Positions 1-10,256 of a DNA stretch of 64,000 bases are shown piece by piece. Under the pieces are notes generated by a model. The model was not told where the DNA came from. It did not search any database and worked only from the letters and a program-made list of their open reading frames with translations. Origin of the DNA: Streptomyces sp. Tu6071 (GTDB lineage Bacteria > Actinomycetota > Actinomycetes > Streptomycetales > Streptomycetaceae); contig NZ_CM001165.1 of NCBI RefSeq assembly GCF_000213055.1, forward strand, positions 1,240,001 through 1,304,000, read 5' to 3'. Positions within the stretch are counted from its first letter, which is position 1. Each line of letters starts with the position of its first letter. Made by a program: the position numbers and the translations under genes.

Positions 1-831
1 CTCCAGCATCACGTCCGCGACGAGTTCGCCGAGTTCCTGCACGTCGTGGCTGACGGCGCTGAGCGGCGGCGCGGCGAGCTGGCACAGCGCCGAGTCGTCC
101 CAGGCGACGAGCGCGACGTCGCCGGGGACGCCGATCCCGTGGCGCTGGGCGGCATGCAGGGCGCCGAGCGCCATGACGTCGTTGTCGAAGACGAGCGCGG
201 TGGGCCGCTCGGCGGCCCGCAGCCGTACGAGCCGCTCGACGGCCTCGCGACCGGCCGCCTCGGAGTAGTCGCCGTCGAAACACGTGGTGCGGGCGCCGTG
301 TTCGCGCGCGGCGGCGACGAAGGTCTCCCTGCGGATGATCGTGTGCGCCATCTCGGCGGGCCCGCGCACGTGCCCCAGCCGGTGGTGCCCGGCGGCGACG
401 AGTTCCCCGACCACGTCGCGCATCGCCACGTCGTCCTGCGTCCACACGGCGGGCAGCCCGGCGGCCGTCTCCGGGTCGCCGATCACGACGGCGGGAAGCC
501 CGAGGGAGCGGACGAGCCCGATCCGTTCGTCGCCCGGGAGCAGGTCGATGAGGATGACCCCGGCGACCTGGCCGAGCGCGGCCCAGGAGCGCATCCGCTC
601 GGCGGCCTGCTCGACGGTGGCGACGACCTGGAGGAGCACGGGCATGCCGCGCGGGACGAGGACGCGCTCCATCCCGGCGATGAACTCGTGGAAGAAGGGC
701 TCGCTGCCGAGCACTTCGGCGTCCCGGACGAGCGCGAGCCCCACAGCCCCGCCACCGGTTCCCTCACCGGGTCCGGGCCTCGCGGCCCCGCCGGGCGCCG
801 CTCCGGTGCCCCTGCTCGGTGCCCCACTCAT
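1..831 (-). CDS. LacI-type sensor-domain protein lacking an HTH, 3' end outside window
   Basis: The product resembles the periplasmic-binding-protein-like sensor domain of LacI/GalR regulators: an early GLALVRD strand, a segment VAGVILIDLLPGDER, and the typical FDNDVMALGALHAAQRHGI and VALVAWDDSALCQLAAPPLS blocks. What is missing is the N-terminal LacI helix-turn-helix: only about 28 low-complexity residues precede the sensor. The ATG at 831 has a GGAGGG ribosome-binding site 5 bases upstream, and the divergent ROK gene begins only 81 bp away, so there is no room for a longer protein in this frame without overlapping that gene. The other two minus frames upstream show no HTH. It may act as a ligand sensor working with the ROK repressor, or be a truncated regulator. 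The gene runs off the left edge, so its C-terminus is not seen. Confidence 0.8.
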   Translation of the reverse strand, partial: MSGAPSRGTGAAPGGAARPGPGEGTGGGAVGLALVRDAEVLGSEPFFHEFIAGMERVLVPRGMPVLLQVVATVEQAAERMRSWAALGQVAGVILIDLLPGDERIGLVRSLGLPAVVIGDPETAAGLPAVWTQDDVAMRDVVGELVAAGHHRLGHVRGPAEMAHTIIRRETFVAAAREHGARTTCFDGDYSEAAGREAVERLVRLRAAERPTALVFDNDVMALGALHAAQRHGIGVPGDVALVAWDDSALCQLAAPPLSAVSHDVQELGELVADVMLE

Positions 832-912
832 GCTGCCCTCCGGTTCGCCCGCGCCGTCGCCGGATAACGTAGTCGTCCGACAGCGTACGGCGAGACGAGA
901 GGGCGGTGGGGC

Positions 913-2139
913 GTGGCCCGACGGGAGTCCTTGGCCACCGGTCCCGGCAGTCGCGCCCTGGTGGTGGACCTGATCCGCTCCTCCGGGCCGATCAGCCGGG
1001 TGGAACTGGTCAAGAGCACGGGGCTCACGCAGCCGACGATCTCCAACATCGTGCGCCGCCTCATCGAGGACGGCGTCGTGCGCGAGACCGGGGACACGGT
1101 GGCGACCCGGGGCAAGCCCCGCTCGCTGCTCGTCATCAACTCGCACGCGGCGTACGGGGTCGGCATCCACCTCGCCACGGACGCGCTGACGTGCGTGGTG
1201 ACCGACACCCGGGGCGGCACGGTGGGGCGGCTCCTCGTCGCCGCGCCGCCCGCCGAGGACCCCGGGGCGGTGGCCGAGGCCCTCGCGGGCCTGTACCGGG
1301 ACGTCGTCGCGGGGCTCGGGCTGCCCGCGCGCGGGATCGCGGGGCTCGCGGTCGTGGGCCCGGGGCCCGTGGACGTGGCGCAGGGCTCCTTCCTCGCCCT
1401 CCCGGGCCGCTCCCCCGCCCCCGGTCCCGCGCTCGCCCCGACGCTCGCCGCCGCGCTCGGCGTGCCCGTCCTCGTGGACAGCGACGCCTCGGCGGCGACG
1501 GTCGGGGAGTTCTGGGGGCGGCAGGTCTCGCGGGCCCGCACCTTCGGCTGCCTGTACATGAACTCGGGGATCGGCTCGGGCGTCGTGCTCGACGGGGCGC
1601 TGCACCGGGGCGCGAGCTCCAACGCGGGCAAGCTCGGGCACACCGCGGTCGTGCGCGGCGGGCGGGAGTGCCCGTGCGGCAGCCGGGGGTGCCTGGAGCA
1701 GTACGCGGCCCCGCGCGTCCTCGTGGAGCGCGCCCGCGCCCTGCCGGGACTCGCGCGGCGGCTGCGCATCGCGGAGGGCGATCCGGTGGACCGCGCCTTC
1801 GACGTGCTCGCGCGGGCGGCGCTCTACGGGGACGGGGCGGCCCGCGCACTCCTCGACGAGTCGGCGGAACTCCTCGCCGAGGCGGCGGTGACGCTCACCA
1901 ACCTGTGGGACCTCGACACGCTCGTCCTCGCGGGGCCCGGCTTCGCCGTGGCGGGTTCCCTCTACGTGAGCGCGATCCGCGAGCGCCTTGCCGCCTCGGC
2001 GTTCACGCGCGAGGTGCACGAGGTGGCGGTGGACCTCTCCAGCAACCCCCGCGACGCGGCGGCGATCGGCGGAGCGGCGCTCGTCCTCCAGGGTTCGGTG
2101 GCACCGGGGCACGGGCCACGCGTACCGGGGCGGGAGTGA
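913..2139 (+). CDS. ROK-family transcriptional regulator
   Basis: This 408-residue protein has a winged helix-turn-helix at about residues 15-60 (SRVELVKSTGLTQPTISNIV) followed by a ROK sugar-kinase-like domain. The ROK zinc motif is present as CPCGSRGCLEQY near residue 255, and an ASAATVGEFW block matches the second ROK signature. Such proteins (NagC/XylR type) repress sugar-utilisation genes and release DNA when they bind the sugar or its phosphate. The GTG start is 81 bp from the divergent LacI-type sensor gene. The next gene downstream encodes a secreted beta-helix protein, and a palindrome lies in that gap at 2216-2229. Ligand unknown; a carbohydrate role is inferred from family and neighbours. 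Confidence 0.88.
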   Translation: MARRESLATGPGSRALVVDLIRSSGPISRVELVKSTGLTQPTISNIVRRLIEDGVVRETGDTVATRGKPRSLLVINSHAAYGVGIHLATDALTCVVTDTRGGTVGRLLVAAPPAEDPGAVAEALAGLYRDVVAGLGLPARGIAGLAVVGPGPVDVAQGSFLALPGRSPAPGPALAPTLAAALGVPVLVDSDASAATVGEFWGRQVSRARTFGCLYMNSGIGSGVVLDGALHRGASSNAGKLGHTAVVRGGRECPCGSRGCLEQYAAPRVLVERARALPGLARRLRIAEGDPVDRAFDVLARAALYGDGAARALLDESAELLAEAAVTLTNLWDLDTLVLAGPGFAVAGSLYVSAIRERLAASAFTREVHEVAVDLSSNPRDAAAIGGAALVLQGSVAPGHGPRVPGRE

Positions 2140-2215
2140 GGGGGTCCCAGCGGCCGGGCGCGGCACGGGAGTTGGTGTGCGGAATTTTTCGCGGCAGGAA
2201 CATAGATTAATAATG

Positions 2216-2229
2216 TAACCAGGTGGTAA
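2216..2229. promoter_or_regulatory. candidate operator TAACCAGGTGGTAA
   Basis: This near-perfect 14-bp palindrome (one mismatched pair) lies in the most AT-rich stretch of the area (2182-2230), between the ROK regulator and the beta-helix gene. It is the best candidate site for the ROK or LacI-type protein next door; this is inference from position and symmetry only. Confidence 0.4.
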
Positions 2230-2314
2230 ACAGGAGGACGTCCCTCCACGTCCCCCTGTCACCCCGGCCTCCACCGCCGGGCGCGCGGCCGTGTCCGCGC
2301 CGAGGAGCCCCCGC

Positions 2315-4840
2315 ATGAGACACCCCACCCGCAGAAGAACCCGCCGGCTGCCGCGGCTCGTCCGCCTCGTCGCCTCGCTCGGCGTCCTCGCGCTCGTGCC
2401 CGCGCTGCTGCCCGCCGCCGGCGCCCACGCCGCCGAACCGGCGGGCCGCGTCCTGCACGTCGCCGTGAACGGCGACGACTCCCACGACGGCAGCGCCTCC
2501 GCCCCGTACCGCACCATCGACAAGGCCGCGCGGGTGGCGCGGCCCGGCGACACCGTCTCGGTGCACGCGGGCCTCTACCGCGAGACCGTGAAACCGGCGC
2601 GCGGCGGCAGCGACGAGCAGCATCGCATCACGTACACGAGCGCCGGGGACGGCGAGGTCGTGGTCAAGGGCTCCGAGGAGGTGAACTCCTGGACCCGCGC
2701 GAGCGGTGACGTGTGGAGCGTGAGCCTCCCCGACAGCTACTTCGGCGACTACAACCCGTACGCCACCGGCCAGCCGCAGGGCGGCGGCCAGACCTTCCCC
2801 GGCTACACGGCGGGCGACGTCTACTTCGAGGAGGACGCCTACGCCGAGCAGCCCGACCGGGGCAAGGTCGACTCCACGCCGCGCGGCTGGTTCGCCGAGG
2901 TCAGCGGCGGACGGACCACGATCTACGCGAACTTCGACGGCGCCGACCCGAACACGGGGCTCGCCGAGATCAACGTCCGCCGCCAGGTCTTCGCCCCCGA
3001 CGCCTGGGGCCTCGGCTTCATCACCGTGCGCGGCTTCACCGTGATGCACGCCGCGAACACCTACTCGGACTTCCCCGACTCGCCCTCGCGGCGCCAGGCC
3101 GGCGCGATCAGCGTCAACGGCGGGCGCAAGTGGATCATCGAGCGGAACACGGTGCTCAACGCCCGTACGATCGGCATCGACATCGGCCTCGGCAGCGACG
3201 AGTGGGCGGGCAACCGGCCCGGCGAGACCCGGACCGACTTCCACGACACGAGCAAGTACGGCGAGCACATCGTCCGCGACAACTACCTGGCGCGCTGCGG
3301 GCAGTCGGGGATCGCGGGCGTCTTCTCGTGGAAGTCGCAGATCCTCTGGAACCGCATCGAGGACACCAACTACCGCAACGAGTTCAGCGGCGCGGAGACG
3401 GCACCGATCAAGGTGCACTACATGAACGACGGCCTCATCAAGGGCAACTTCGTCCGCAACTCGCAGGGCGGCAACTCGGCCGGGATCTGGACCGACTGGG
3501 GCAACCAGCACGTACGCATCACCGGCAACGTCGTGATGAACAGCCCCTGGGTTTACTACGCGGAGGCCGTGCACGGGCCGATCCTCGTGGACAACAACGT
3601 CTTCATCGGCAACAGCGACATCCGCACGCTCGACGCGACCGGCGTCGTCTTCGCGCACAACCTCTTCCTCGACAACAACAAGATCAACATCGACGGCGAG
3701 GGCCGCGACGCCTACTACTTCCAGCCCGGCACGATGAACGAGAGCACCGCGCTCACCTCGCCGCAGAAGTTCTTCTGGTTCAACAACCTCGTGCAGGACA
3801 CCGCCCTGCCCACCGACGCGCCGAACAAGACGCACGTCAAGGACGGCAACGCCGAGGGCGCCCTGTCCGGCGTCGATTACACCGCGAACGAGGCCGGCCT
3901 CCAGCTCACCTTCGATCTGGACGCCTCCCGCCTGCCCGCGGCCACCCCGGTCACCGAGGCCCGCGTCGGCGCGATCCCGCGCGCGAACCAGGGCATCCCC
4001 GGGGACGTCACGACGGACTTCTTCGGCAAGCCGCTGGACACCGCGCACCTCCTGCCCGGTCCTTTCGCGGGCGCGCACGACGGCAGGAACACCGTGACCC
4101 TGTGGCCGCCGGCCGGGCAGACCGTCCCGGCCGTCCCCGCGCCGCGTCCCGGCACGCCCCGCAACCTCTCGCTCGGCAAGGACGCGAAGGCGAGCGCCTC
4201 GCACGAGGACGAGGACCTGACCGCCGACAAGGCGATCGACGGACGTCCCGCGACGCGCTGGTCCAGCAACAACAGCGGTGACGACCAGGCGTGGCTCGCT
4301 GTCGACCTCGGCGCCGCCTACGACCTCTCGCGCGTCTCGCTCTCCTGGGAGGCGGCCTACGCCGACTCCTACCGCGTCCAGGTCTCCGACGACGGCACGA
4401 CGTGGCGGGACGCGGCAACCGTGACCGGGGGCCGCGGCGGCACCGAGACGGTCGCCGTCCGCGAACGCGCCCGGCACGTACGCATGCGCGGCATCACCCC
4501 GCACACCCCGTACGGCTACTCCCTCTACGAGTTCGCGGTCTACGGCTCGACGGGCACGACCGCCGCCAAGGGCCCCGTCCTCTACACCGACGGCGGCTAC
4601 GCGGGCACCTCGGCGGTCCTCGCGCCCGGTGACCACGACCTGCCGGCCCTGCGCACGGCGGGCCTCGGCAACGACAGCGTCTCCTCGCTGCGCGTCCCGG
4701 ACGGCTACACGGTCACCGCCTACGCGGACGCCGGATTCACCGGCACCCGCTGGGTCTTCACCGGGGACACGCCCGATCTCGTCGCCCTCGGCGCGAACGA
4801 CAGGATCTCCTCGGTCCGCGTGAGCGGGGGTGCCGCCTAG
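2315..4840 (+). CDS. secreted right-handed beta-helix protein with F5/8C and crystallin-like domains
   Basis: The 841-residue product starts with an Arg-rich export signal ending near GAHAAEPAG. A DUF1565-like start (VAVNGDDSHDGSASAPYRTIDKA) leads into a parallel beta-helix typical of pectate-lyase-like polysaccharide-active proteins (about residues 45-610). A coagulation factor 5/8 type C carbohydrate-binding domain follows (about 620-745: NLSLGKDAKASASHE, then AIDGRPATRWSSN). The C-terminus (about 755-840) looks like a beta/gamma-crystallin-type sandwich (LYTDGGYAG, YADAGFTGTRW). The ATG at 2315 was chosen over the in-frame GTG at 2291 because GAGGAG lies 7 bases before it and the signal peptide follows directly. 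The substrate cannot be told from sequence; a plant or microbial polysaccharide is likely. Control by the upstream ROK regulator is plausible. Confidence 0.85.
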   Translation: MRHPTRRRTRRLPRLVRLVASLGVLALVPALLPAAGAHAAEPAGRVLHVAVNGDDSHDGSASAPYRTIDKAARVARPGDTVSVHAGLYRETVKPARGGSDEQHRITYTSAGDGEVVVKGSEEVNSWTRASGDVWSVSLPDSYFGDYNPYATGQPQGGGQTFPGYTAGDVYFEEDAYAEQPDRGKVDSTPRGWFAEVSGGRTTIYANFDGADPNTGLAEINVRRQVFAPDAWGLGFITVRGFTVMHAANTYSDFPDSPSRRQAGAISVNGGRKWIIERNTVLNARTIGIDIGLGSDEWAGNRPGETRTDFHDTSKYGEHIVRDNYLARCGQSGIAGVFSWKSQILWNRIEDTNYRNEFSGAETAPIKVHYMNDGLIKGNFVRNSQGGNSAGIWTDWGNQHVRITGNVVMNSPWVYYAEAVHGPILVDNNVFIGNSDIRTLDATGVVFAHNLFLDNNKINIDGEGRDAYYFQPGTMNESTALTSPQKFFWFNNLVQDTALPTDAPNKTHVKDGNAEGALSGVDYTANEAGLQLTFDLDASRLPAATPVTEARVGAIPRANQGIPGDVTTDFFGKPLDTAHLLPGPFAGAHDGRNTVTLWPPAGQTVPAVPAPRPGTPRNLSLGKDAKASASHEDEDLTADKAIDGRPATRWSSNNSGDDQAWLAVDLGAAYDLSRVSLSWEAAYADSYRVQVSDDGTTWRDAATVTGGRGGTETVAVRERARHVRMRGITPHTPYGYSLYEFAVYGSTGTTAAKGPVLYTDGGYAGTSAVLAPGDHDLPALRTAGLGNDSVSSLRVPDGYTVTAYADAGFTGTRWVFTGDTPDLVALGANDRISSVRVSGGAA

Positions 4841-4852
4841 CCCGCCCGGCCC

Positions 4853-4868
4853 CCGCGCGTGCGCGCGG
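4853..4868. terminator. GC hairpin between convergent genes
   Basis: CCGCGCG-TG-CGCGCGG is a perfect 7-bp stem with a 2-base loop, just past the beta-helix stop codon and before the convergent permease stop. There is no T-run, as is usual for streptomycete terminators, and it could serve both strands. Confidence 0.45.
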
Positions 4869-4928
4869 CGGCGCGGTGGTTTCTCCGGACGCCCCCGAGG
4901 GCCCGGGAACCCGCCGCCGCGCCGCGCG

Positions 4929-5864
4929 CTACTCCTTCGTCGCTCCCGCGAGCATCCCGGAGACCAGGGTGCGCTGCGAGAAGAGGAAGAGGACGAGGAC
5001 CGGGAGGATCGCCACGACGATCGCGAGCGACAGTTCGGGGATCGTGATGTTGAGGCCCGCGCCCGCGACGGGGTCGAAGCTCGGCGTCGAGGTGAGGAGC
5101 TGGTTGAGGCCCACCTGCACCGGGAACTGGTCGCTGTCCGGCAGCACGAGGTAGGGCAGGAAGAAATTGTTCCAGTTCCCCACGAAGCTGAAGAAGGCGA
5201 CGAGCCCGACGACCGGCTTGGCGAGCGGCAGCGCGATCCTCGTGAAGAGCTGCCACTCGTTGCAGCCGTCCATGCGCGCCGCCGAGAGCAGGTCGCGCGG
5301 CAGGCTGCTGCCGAAGTAGATGTACACGAGGTACACGCCGAAGGGGTAGAACGAGAACGGCAGGATCACGGACCAGACCGTGCCGATGAGGTGGAAGCGG
5401 TTCAGCTCCAGGAAGACCGGGAGCACGAGCGTCGCCTGCGGCATGATCATCGTCACGAGGGTGACGGTCAGCAGCGTCTTGCGGCCCCTGAACCTGGTGA
5501 GCGCGAGCGCGTACCCGGCCGTGATGCTGACGGCGAGCGCCAGGATCAGCGAACCGCCGCTGTAGAGCGCCGAGTTCAGCAACCTGTGCGCCATGACGCC
5601 GTCCTGGAAGTCGAACAGGTGCTGCCAGGCGGTGCCGATCTGGCCGAAGGAGCCGAAGGAGAGCGGGTTGTCGTGCGTGATCTGCCCGGCCGTCTTGGAC
5701 GGCGCGAGCAGCAGCCAGACGACCGGCAGCACGAAGAAGACCAGCAGCACCGCGAGGAGCGCGCCGATCACCGCGAACGAGAGGAACTTGGAGGGGCGGG
5801 CGCGCCGGCCGGTGCGGGCGGCGAGGGGGATCCCCCTGAACCCGCCCCCGCCCGCACCGAACAC
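4929..5864 (-). CDS. MalG-type sugar ABC transporter permease, orphan
   Basis: The 311-residue protein is an inner-membrane permease of carbohydrate ABC importers. Six hydrophobic segments can be seen, beginning with FLSFAVIGALLAVLLVFFVL, and the cytoplasmic EAA loop that contacts the ATPase is clear (SAARMDGCNEWQLFTRIALP). Such a permease normally works with a MalF-type permease and a solute-binding protein encoded directly upstream, but here the upstream gene is a DUF998 protein and no partner is in the window. The GTG at 5864 is the first start after the DUF998 stop; its ribosome-binding site is weak, so the true start is uncertain. The protein itself looks complete. Confidence 0.85.
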   Translation of the reverse strand: MFGAGGGGFRGIPLAARTGRRARPSKFLSFAVIGALLAVLLVFFVLPVVWLLLAPSKTAGQITHDNPLSFGSFGQIGTAWQHLFDFQDGVMAHRLLNSALYSGGSLILALAVSITAGYALALTRFRGRKTLLTVTLVTMIMPQATLVLPVFLELNRFHLIGTVWSVILPFSFYPFGVYLVYIYFGSSLPRDLLSAARMDGCNEWQLFTRIALPLAKPVVGLVAFFSFVGNWNNFFLPYLVLPDSDQFPVQVGLNQLLTSTPSFDPVAGAGLNITIPELSLAIVVAILPVLVLFLFSQRTLVSGMLAGATKE

Positions 5865-5887
5865 GCGCGGAAACGCCCCACCAAGCC

Positions 5888-6493
5888 TCACCCCCGCACT
5901 CCCCTGGCGGCCCGCGCCGCCCGGCGGCAGGACAGGACGACGAGGAGCGGCCACAACGCCTGGGCGAAGGTCAGGGCGCGCTCCGTGACGCCGGGGACCC
6001 ATCCCGCGAGCAGTGAGCCGAGCAAGAGGACGGCGCCCGCCGCCATCGCCGCGGTCGCGCCCGCGCAGACCTGCGGGCGCAGCCCCCAGGGGGCGGGCGC
6101 GCGGGAGCGGTCGGCTGCCAGGACCGGCCAGAGGGCGAGCAGCACGAAGCCGGTGGTGGCGACGGTGCCGTGCCCGAGGTCCCCGCCCCGCAGCGGCGCG
6201 GGGACGAGCGTGAGACCCATCGCGGCGGCTCCCCCGCCCGCGAGCGCGAGGCGCCCGGCGCGCGCGGCCGGACGCAGCCCGGCGGCGATCGTCATGTAGC
6301 AGGCGCCGAGGGCGAGCAGGGCGGCGGTCATCAGCCAGTACCCGGGAGCGCCGTAGGCGGCGAGCACGCTGATGGTCGTGGTGGCGGGGTCGTACCCGGG
6401 CCCCTGGAGAGCCTCGGCGGCCGACCAGGCGCCGACCAGCAGCAGGGGGGCGCACACGGCGGCGAGCAGGGCCCACCCGGGAACGTGTCGCAT
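5888..6493 (-). CDS. DUF998 family membrane protein
   Basis: The 201-residue protein has about six hydrophobic segments, beginning with WALLAAVCAPLLLVGAWS, and resembles the DUF998 family of integral membrane proteins of unknown function. A segment with ISVLAAYGAPGYWLMTAALL fits the family pattern. It begins at an ATG at 6493 and ends 23 bp before the permease start, so the two may be co-transcribed, though there is no functional reason to link them. Its position where a MalF-type permease would be expected is odd. Confidence 0.75.
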   Translation of the reverse strand: MRHVPGWALLAAVCAPLLLVGAWSAAEALQGPGYDPATTTISVLAAYGAPGYWLMTAALLALGACYMTIAAGLRPAARAGRLALAGGGAAAMGLTLVPAPLRGGDLGHGTVATTGFVLLALWPVLAADRSRAPAPWGLRPQVCAGATAAMAAGAVLLLGSLLAGWVPGVTERALTFAQALWPLLVVLSCRRAARAARGVRG

Positions 6494-6620
6494 GAGGGCA
6501 CCCTAGATTTCGGCCGCCCGCCCGGCGGGGCACCACGCGGAGGGGGTGCGGCGGAACGGCGGTTCTCGCCACGAATCCGGACCCGTACGGGAATGACGCG
6601 GGCCCGCCCCGTCAGACGGC

Positions 6621-6655
6621 CCGGCTCGCACAGGGGGCACCCCCGTACGAGCCGG
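6621..6655 (-). terminator. double-stem hairpin after the ABC exporter
   Basis: CCGGCTCG (6621-6628) pairs perfectly with CGAGCCGG (6648-6655), and inside it GGGGG-CA-CCCCC (6633-6644) makes a second perfect stem. It lies 33 bp past the stop of the minus-strand ABC exporter gene and is the best-formed terminator-like structure seen in this part of the window. Confidence 0.6.
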
Positions 6656-6687
6656 ACACCCGCCGTCGGCCGTCCGGCGCACCGCCG

Positions 6688-8592
<1,905 letters not shown>

Positions 8593-8692
8593 CTCACTCC
8601 CCGTCGTTCGGAAAGCGGAAGTCTCGCGTCGCGCAAGGTGCGCAGTCCAGGCATTTAACGCGGACCGGCGAGAACCAGACACCGGGGCGAGC

Positions 8693-8725
8693 GGGCGGGG
8701 GCCACCGGCGCGGCGACCCCCGCCC
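8693..8725 (-). terminator. hairpin after the crystallin-fold protein gene
   Basis: GGGCGGGGG (8693-8701) pairs perfectly with CCCCCGCCC (8717-8725) across a 15-base loop, ending 11 bp past the stop codon of the small secreted protein gene. It probably separates that gene from the ABC exporter. Confidence 0.55.
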
Positions 8726-8735
8726 TTGCGCACGG

Positions 8736-9089
8736 TCAGAGGATCTCGATGTACGAGACCTTCGGGGGGCGGTTCGGGTAGGTGATGTCGGTCCAGCGGT
8801 TCACCCGTACGGAGTCGCCGTTGGCGTCGCTGTAGATGAGGTCGTTGTTGCCGGTGGAGATGCGGTCGACCCACCAGTTGCCGAAGGAGATCTTCCCCTT
8901 GTTGGCGTAGCAGTCGACGCTGTCCTTGCCGTTGAGGTGCGACCAGATCTTGAGGTAGTTCTCCCCGGCGCGGCAGGGGATGTGGTCGATGGCGTAGGCG
9001 TTGCCCGTGGGCAGCGTCGCCGCGAGCGCGGTCGCGGCGGCGAAGGCCACGACCGTGGAGCGCACGGCCTTCTTCGTCTTCTGGTTCAC
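8736..9089 (-). CDS. small secreted beta/gamma-crystallin-fold protein (killer-toxin-like)
   Basis: This 117-residue precursor has a clear signal peptide (about residues 1-33, KKAVRSTVVAFAAATALAA, cut near NAYA) and a mature part of about 84 residues with two Cys (IPCRAGENYLKIW and VDCYANKG). The blocks WWVDRISTGNNDLIYSDANG and VRVNRWTDITYPNRPPK resemble small streptomycete beta/gamma-crystallin proteins such as the killer-toxin-like SKLP. I recognise this from memory of the family, so toxin activity is only a suggestion. The GTG at 9089 was chosen because it gives a normal signal peptide; the frame stays open to 9170. Confidence 0.75.
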   Translation of the reverse strand: MNQKTKKAVRSTVVAFAAATALAATLPTGNAYAIDHIPCRAGENYLKIWSHLNGKDSVDCYANKGKISFGNWWVDRISTGNNDLIYSDANGDSVRVNRWTDITYPNRPPKVSYIEIL

Positions 9090-9359
9090 GTGGTCACCCG
9101 ACTTCGGAAAGTAGCTGGATACAGCACCCGGGGGAACGAGGCGGCGCCTGACGCGGACACGGCGAGACACGGGTTCGGGAAGTCCCCCACAAGATCATCA
9201 AGCCGGTCCCCGCACCGCGCGGAGCGGTCGCGCCGCACGCACGGACCACCCGTGCTACCTTTTCAATACACAGTGACTCGTAAATGCGGGCGTGGATGCC
9301 CGCGCTCCGCCCGAGAGGGGCGGACCGTCGCCCGGAAGGGCGGAGAGGAGCAACGCGTC

Positions 9360-10256
9360 ATGCGCGTTTTCGTGACAGGTGCGACCGGCTGGATCGGTTC
9401 GGCGACCGTGGACGAGCTGCTGCGGCATGCGTACGAGGTCGTCGGCCTCGCCCGCTCGGACAGTTCGGCGGCCTCGCTCGCCGCGAAGGGCGCCGAGGCG
9501 CTGCGCGGCGACCTCGACGACCTCGGCTCGCTGCGGCGCGGCGCCGCCGGGGCCGACGCCGTCGTCCACCTCGCCAACAAGCACGACTGGGCCGACCCGG
9601 AGGGCACCGACCGCGCCGAACGGCTCGCGGTCGAGGCGATGCTCGACGCGCTCGCGGGCTCGACGAAGCCCTTCGTGATCGCGAACGGTCTCTCGGGCAT
9701 CGTCGAGGGCCGCCCGGCGCTCGAATCCGACGCCTCGCCCGCCGTGGGCCCCGACGCGGACCGCGGCGGTTCCGAGAACCTCGCCCTCGACGCCGAGTCG
9801 CGCGGCGTCCGCTCCCTCGCCGTGCGCTTCGCGCCGAGCGTGCACGGGCGCGGGGACTGGGGCTTCGTCAACTTCCTGACGGCGGCGGCGCGCGAGAACG
9901 GCGTCTCGGGCTACATCGGGGACGGCACGCAGGCGTGGTCGGCGGTGCACGTGAGCGACGCGGCCCGCCTCATCCGCCTCGGCCTGGAGTCCGCCCCGGC
10001 CGGCACCCGGCTGCACGCGGTCGCCGAACAGGCCGTCCCCACCAGGGCGATCGCCGAGGCCATCGGCGCCGCGCTCGGCCTCCCGGTCGTCTCCGTCGAC
10101 CCCGAGGACGCGGAGAAGCACTTCGGTTTCGTCAGCCACTTCTTCGCCCGGACCCTGACGGCCGACAGCACCGCGACCCGCGACCTGCTGACCTGGGCCC
10201 CGAGCGGCCCGACGCTGCTGGAGGACATCGCGGCGGGGTCTTATACGGAGGCGTGA
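9360..10256 (+). CDS. NAD-dependent epimerase/dehydratase-type SDR
   Basis: The 298-residue protein is an extended short-chain dehydrogenase of the atypical epimerase group. The Rossmann motif GATGWIG is at residues 7-13, and VHLANKHDWADP and the C-terminal helices fit the family. The usual YxxxK catalytic pair is not obvious, which is common in atypical members, so the reaction is unknown. The ATG at 9360 has a strong GGAGAGGAG ribosome-binding site. The gene is convergent with the LysR pseudogene, whose last codons overlap its end by 16 bp. Confidence 0.85.
   Translation: MRVFVTGATGWIGSATVDELLRHAYEVVGLARSDSSAASLAAKGAEALRGDLDDLGSLRRGAAGADAVVHLANKHDWADPEGTDRAERLAVEAMLDALAGSTKPFVIANGLSGIVEGRPALESDASPAVGPDADRGGSENLALDAESRGVRSLAVRFAPSVHGRGDWGFVNFLTAAARENGVSGYIGDGTQAWSAVHVSDAARLIRLGLESAPAGTRLHAVAEQAVPTRAIAEAIGAALGLPVVSVDPEDAEKHFGFVSHFFARTLTADSTATRDLLTWAPSGPTLLEDIAAGSYTEA

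Noticed and set aside
4830..6299. Long plus-strand open frame opposite the permease and DUF998 genes
   Set aside because: It is the antisense of two recognisable genes; the translation is rich in Arg/Glu/Asp without domains, as expected for GC-rich shadows.
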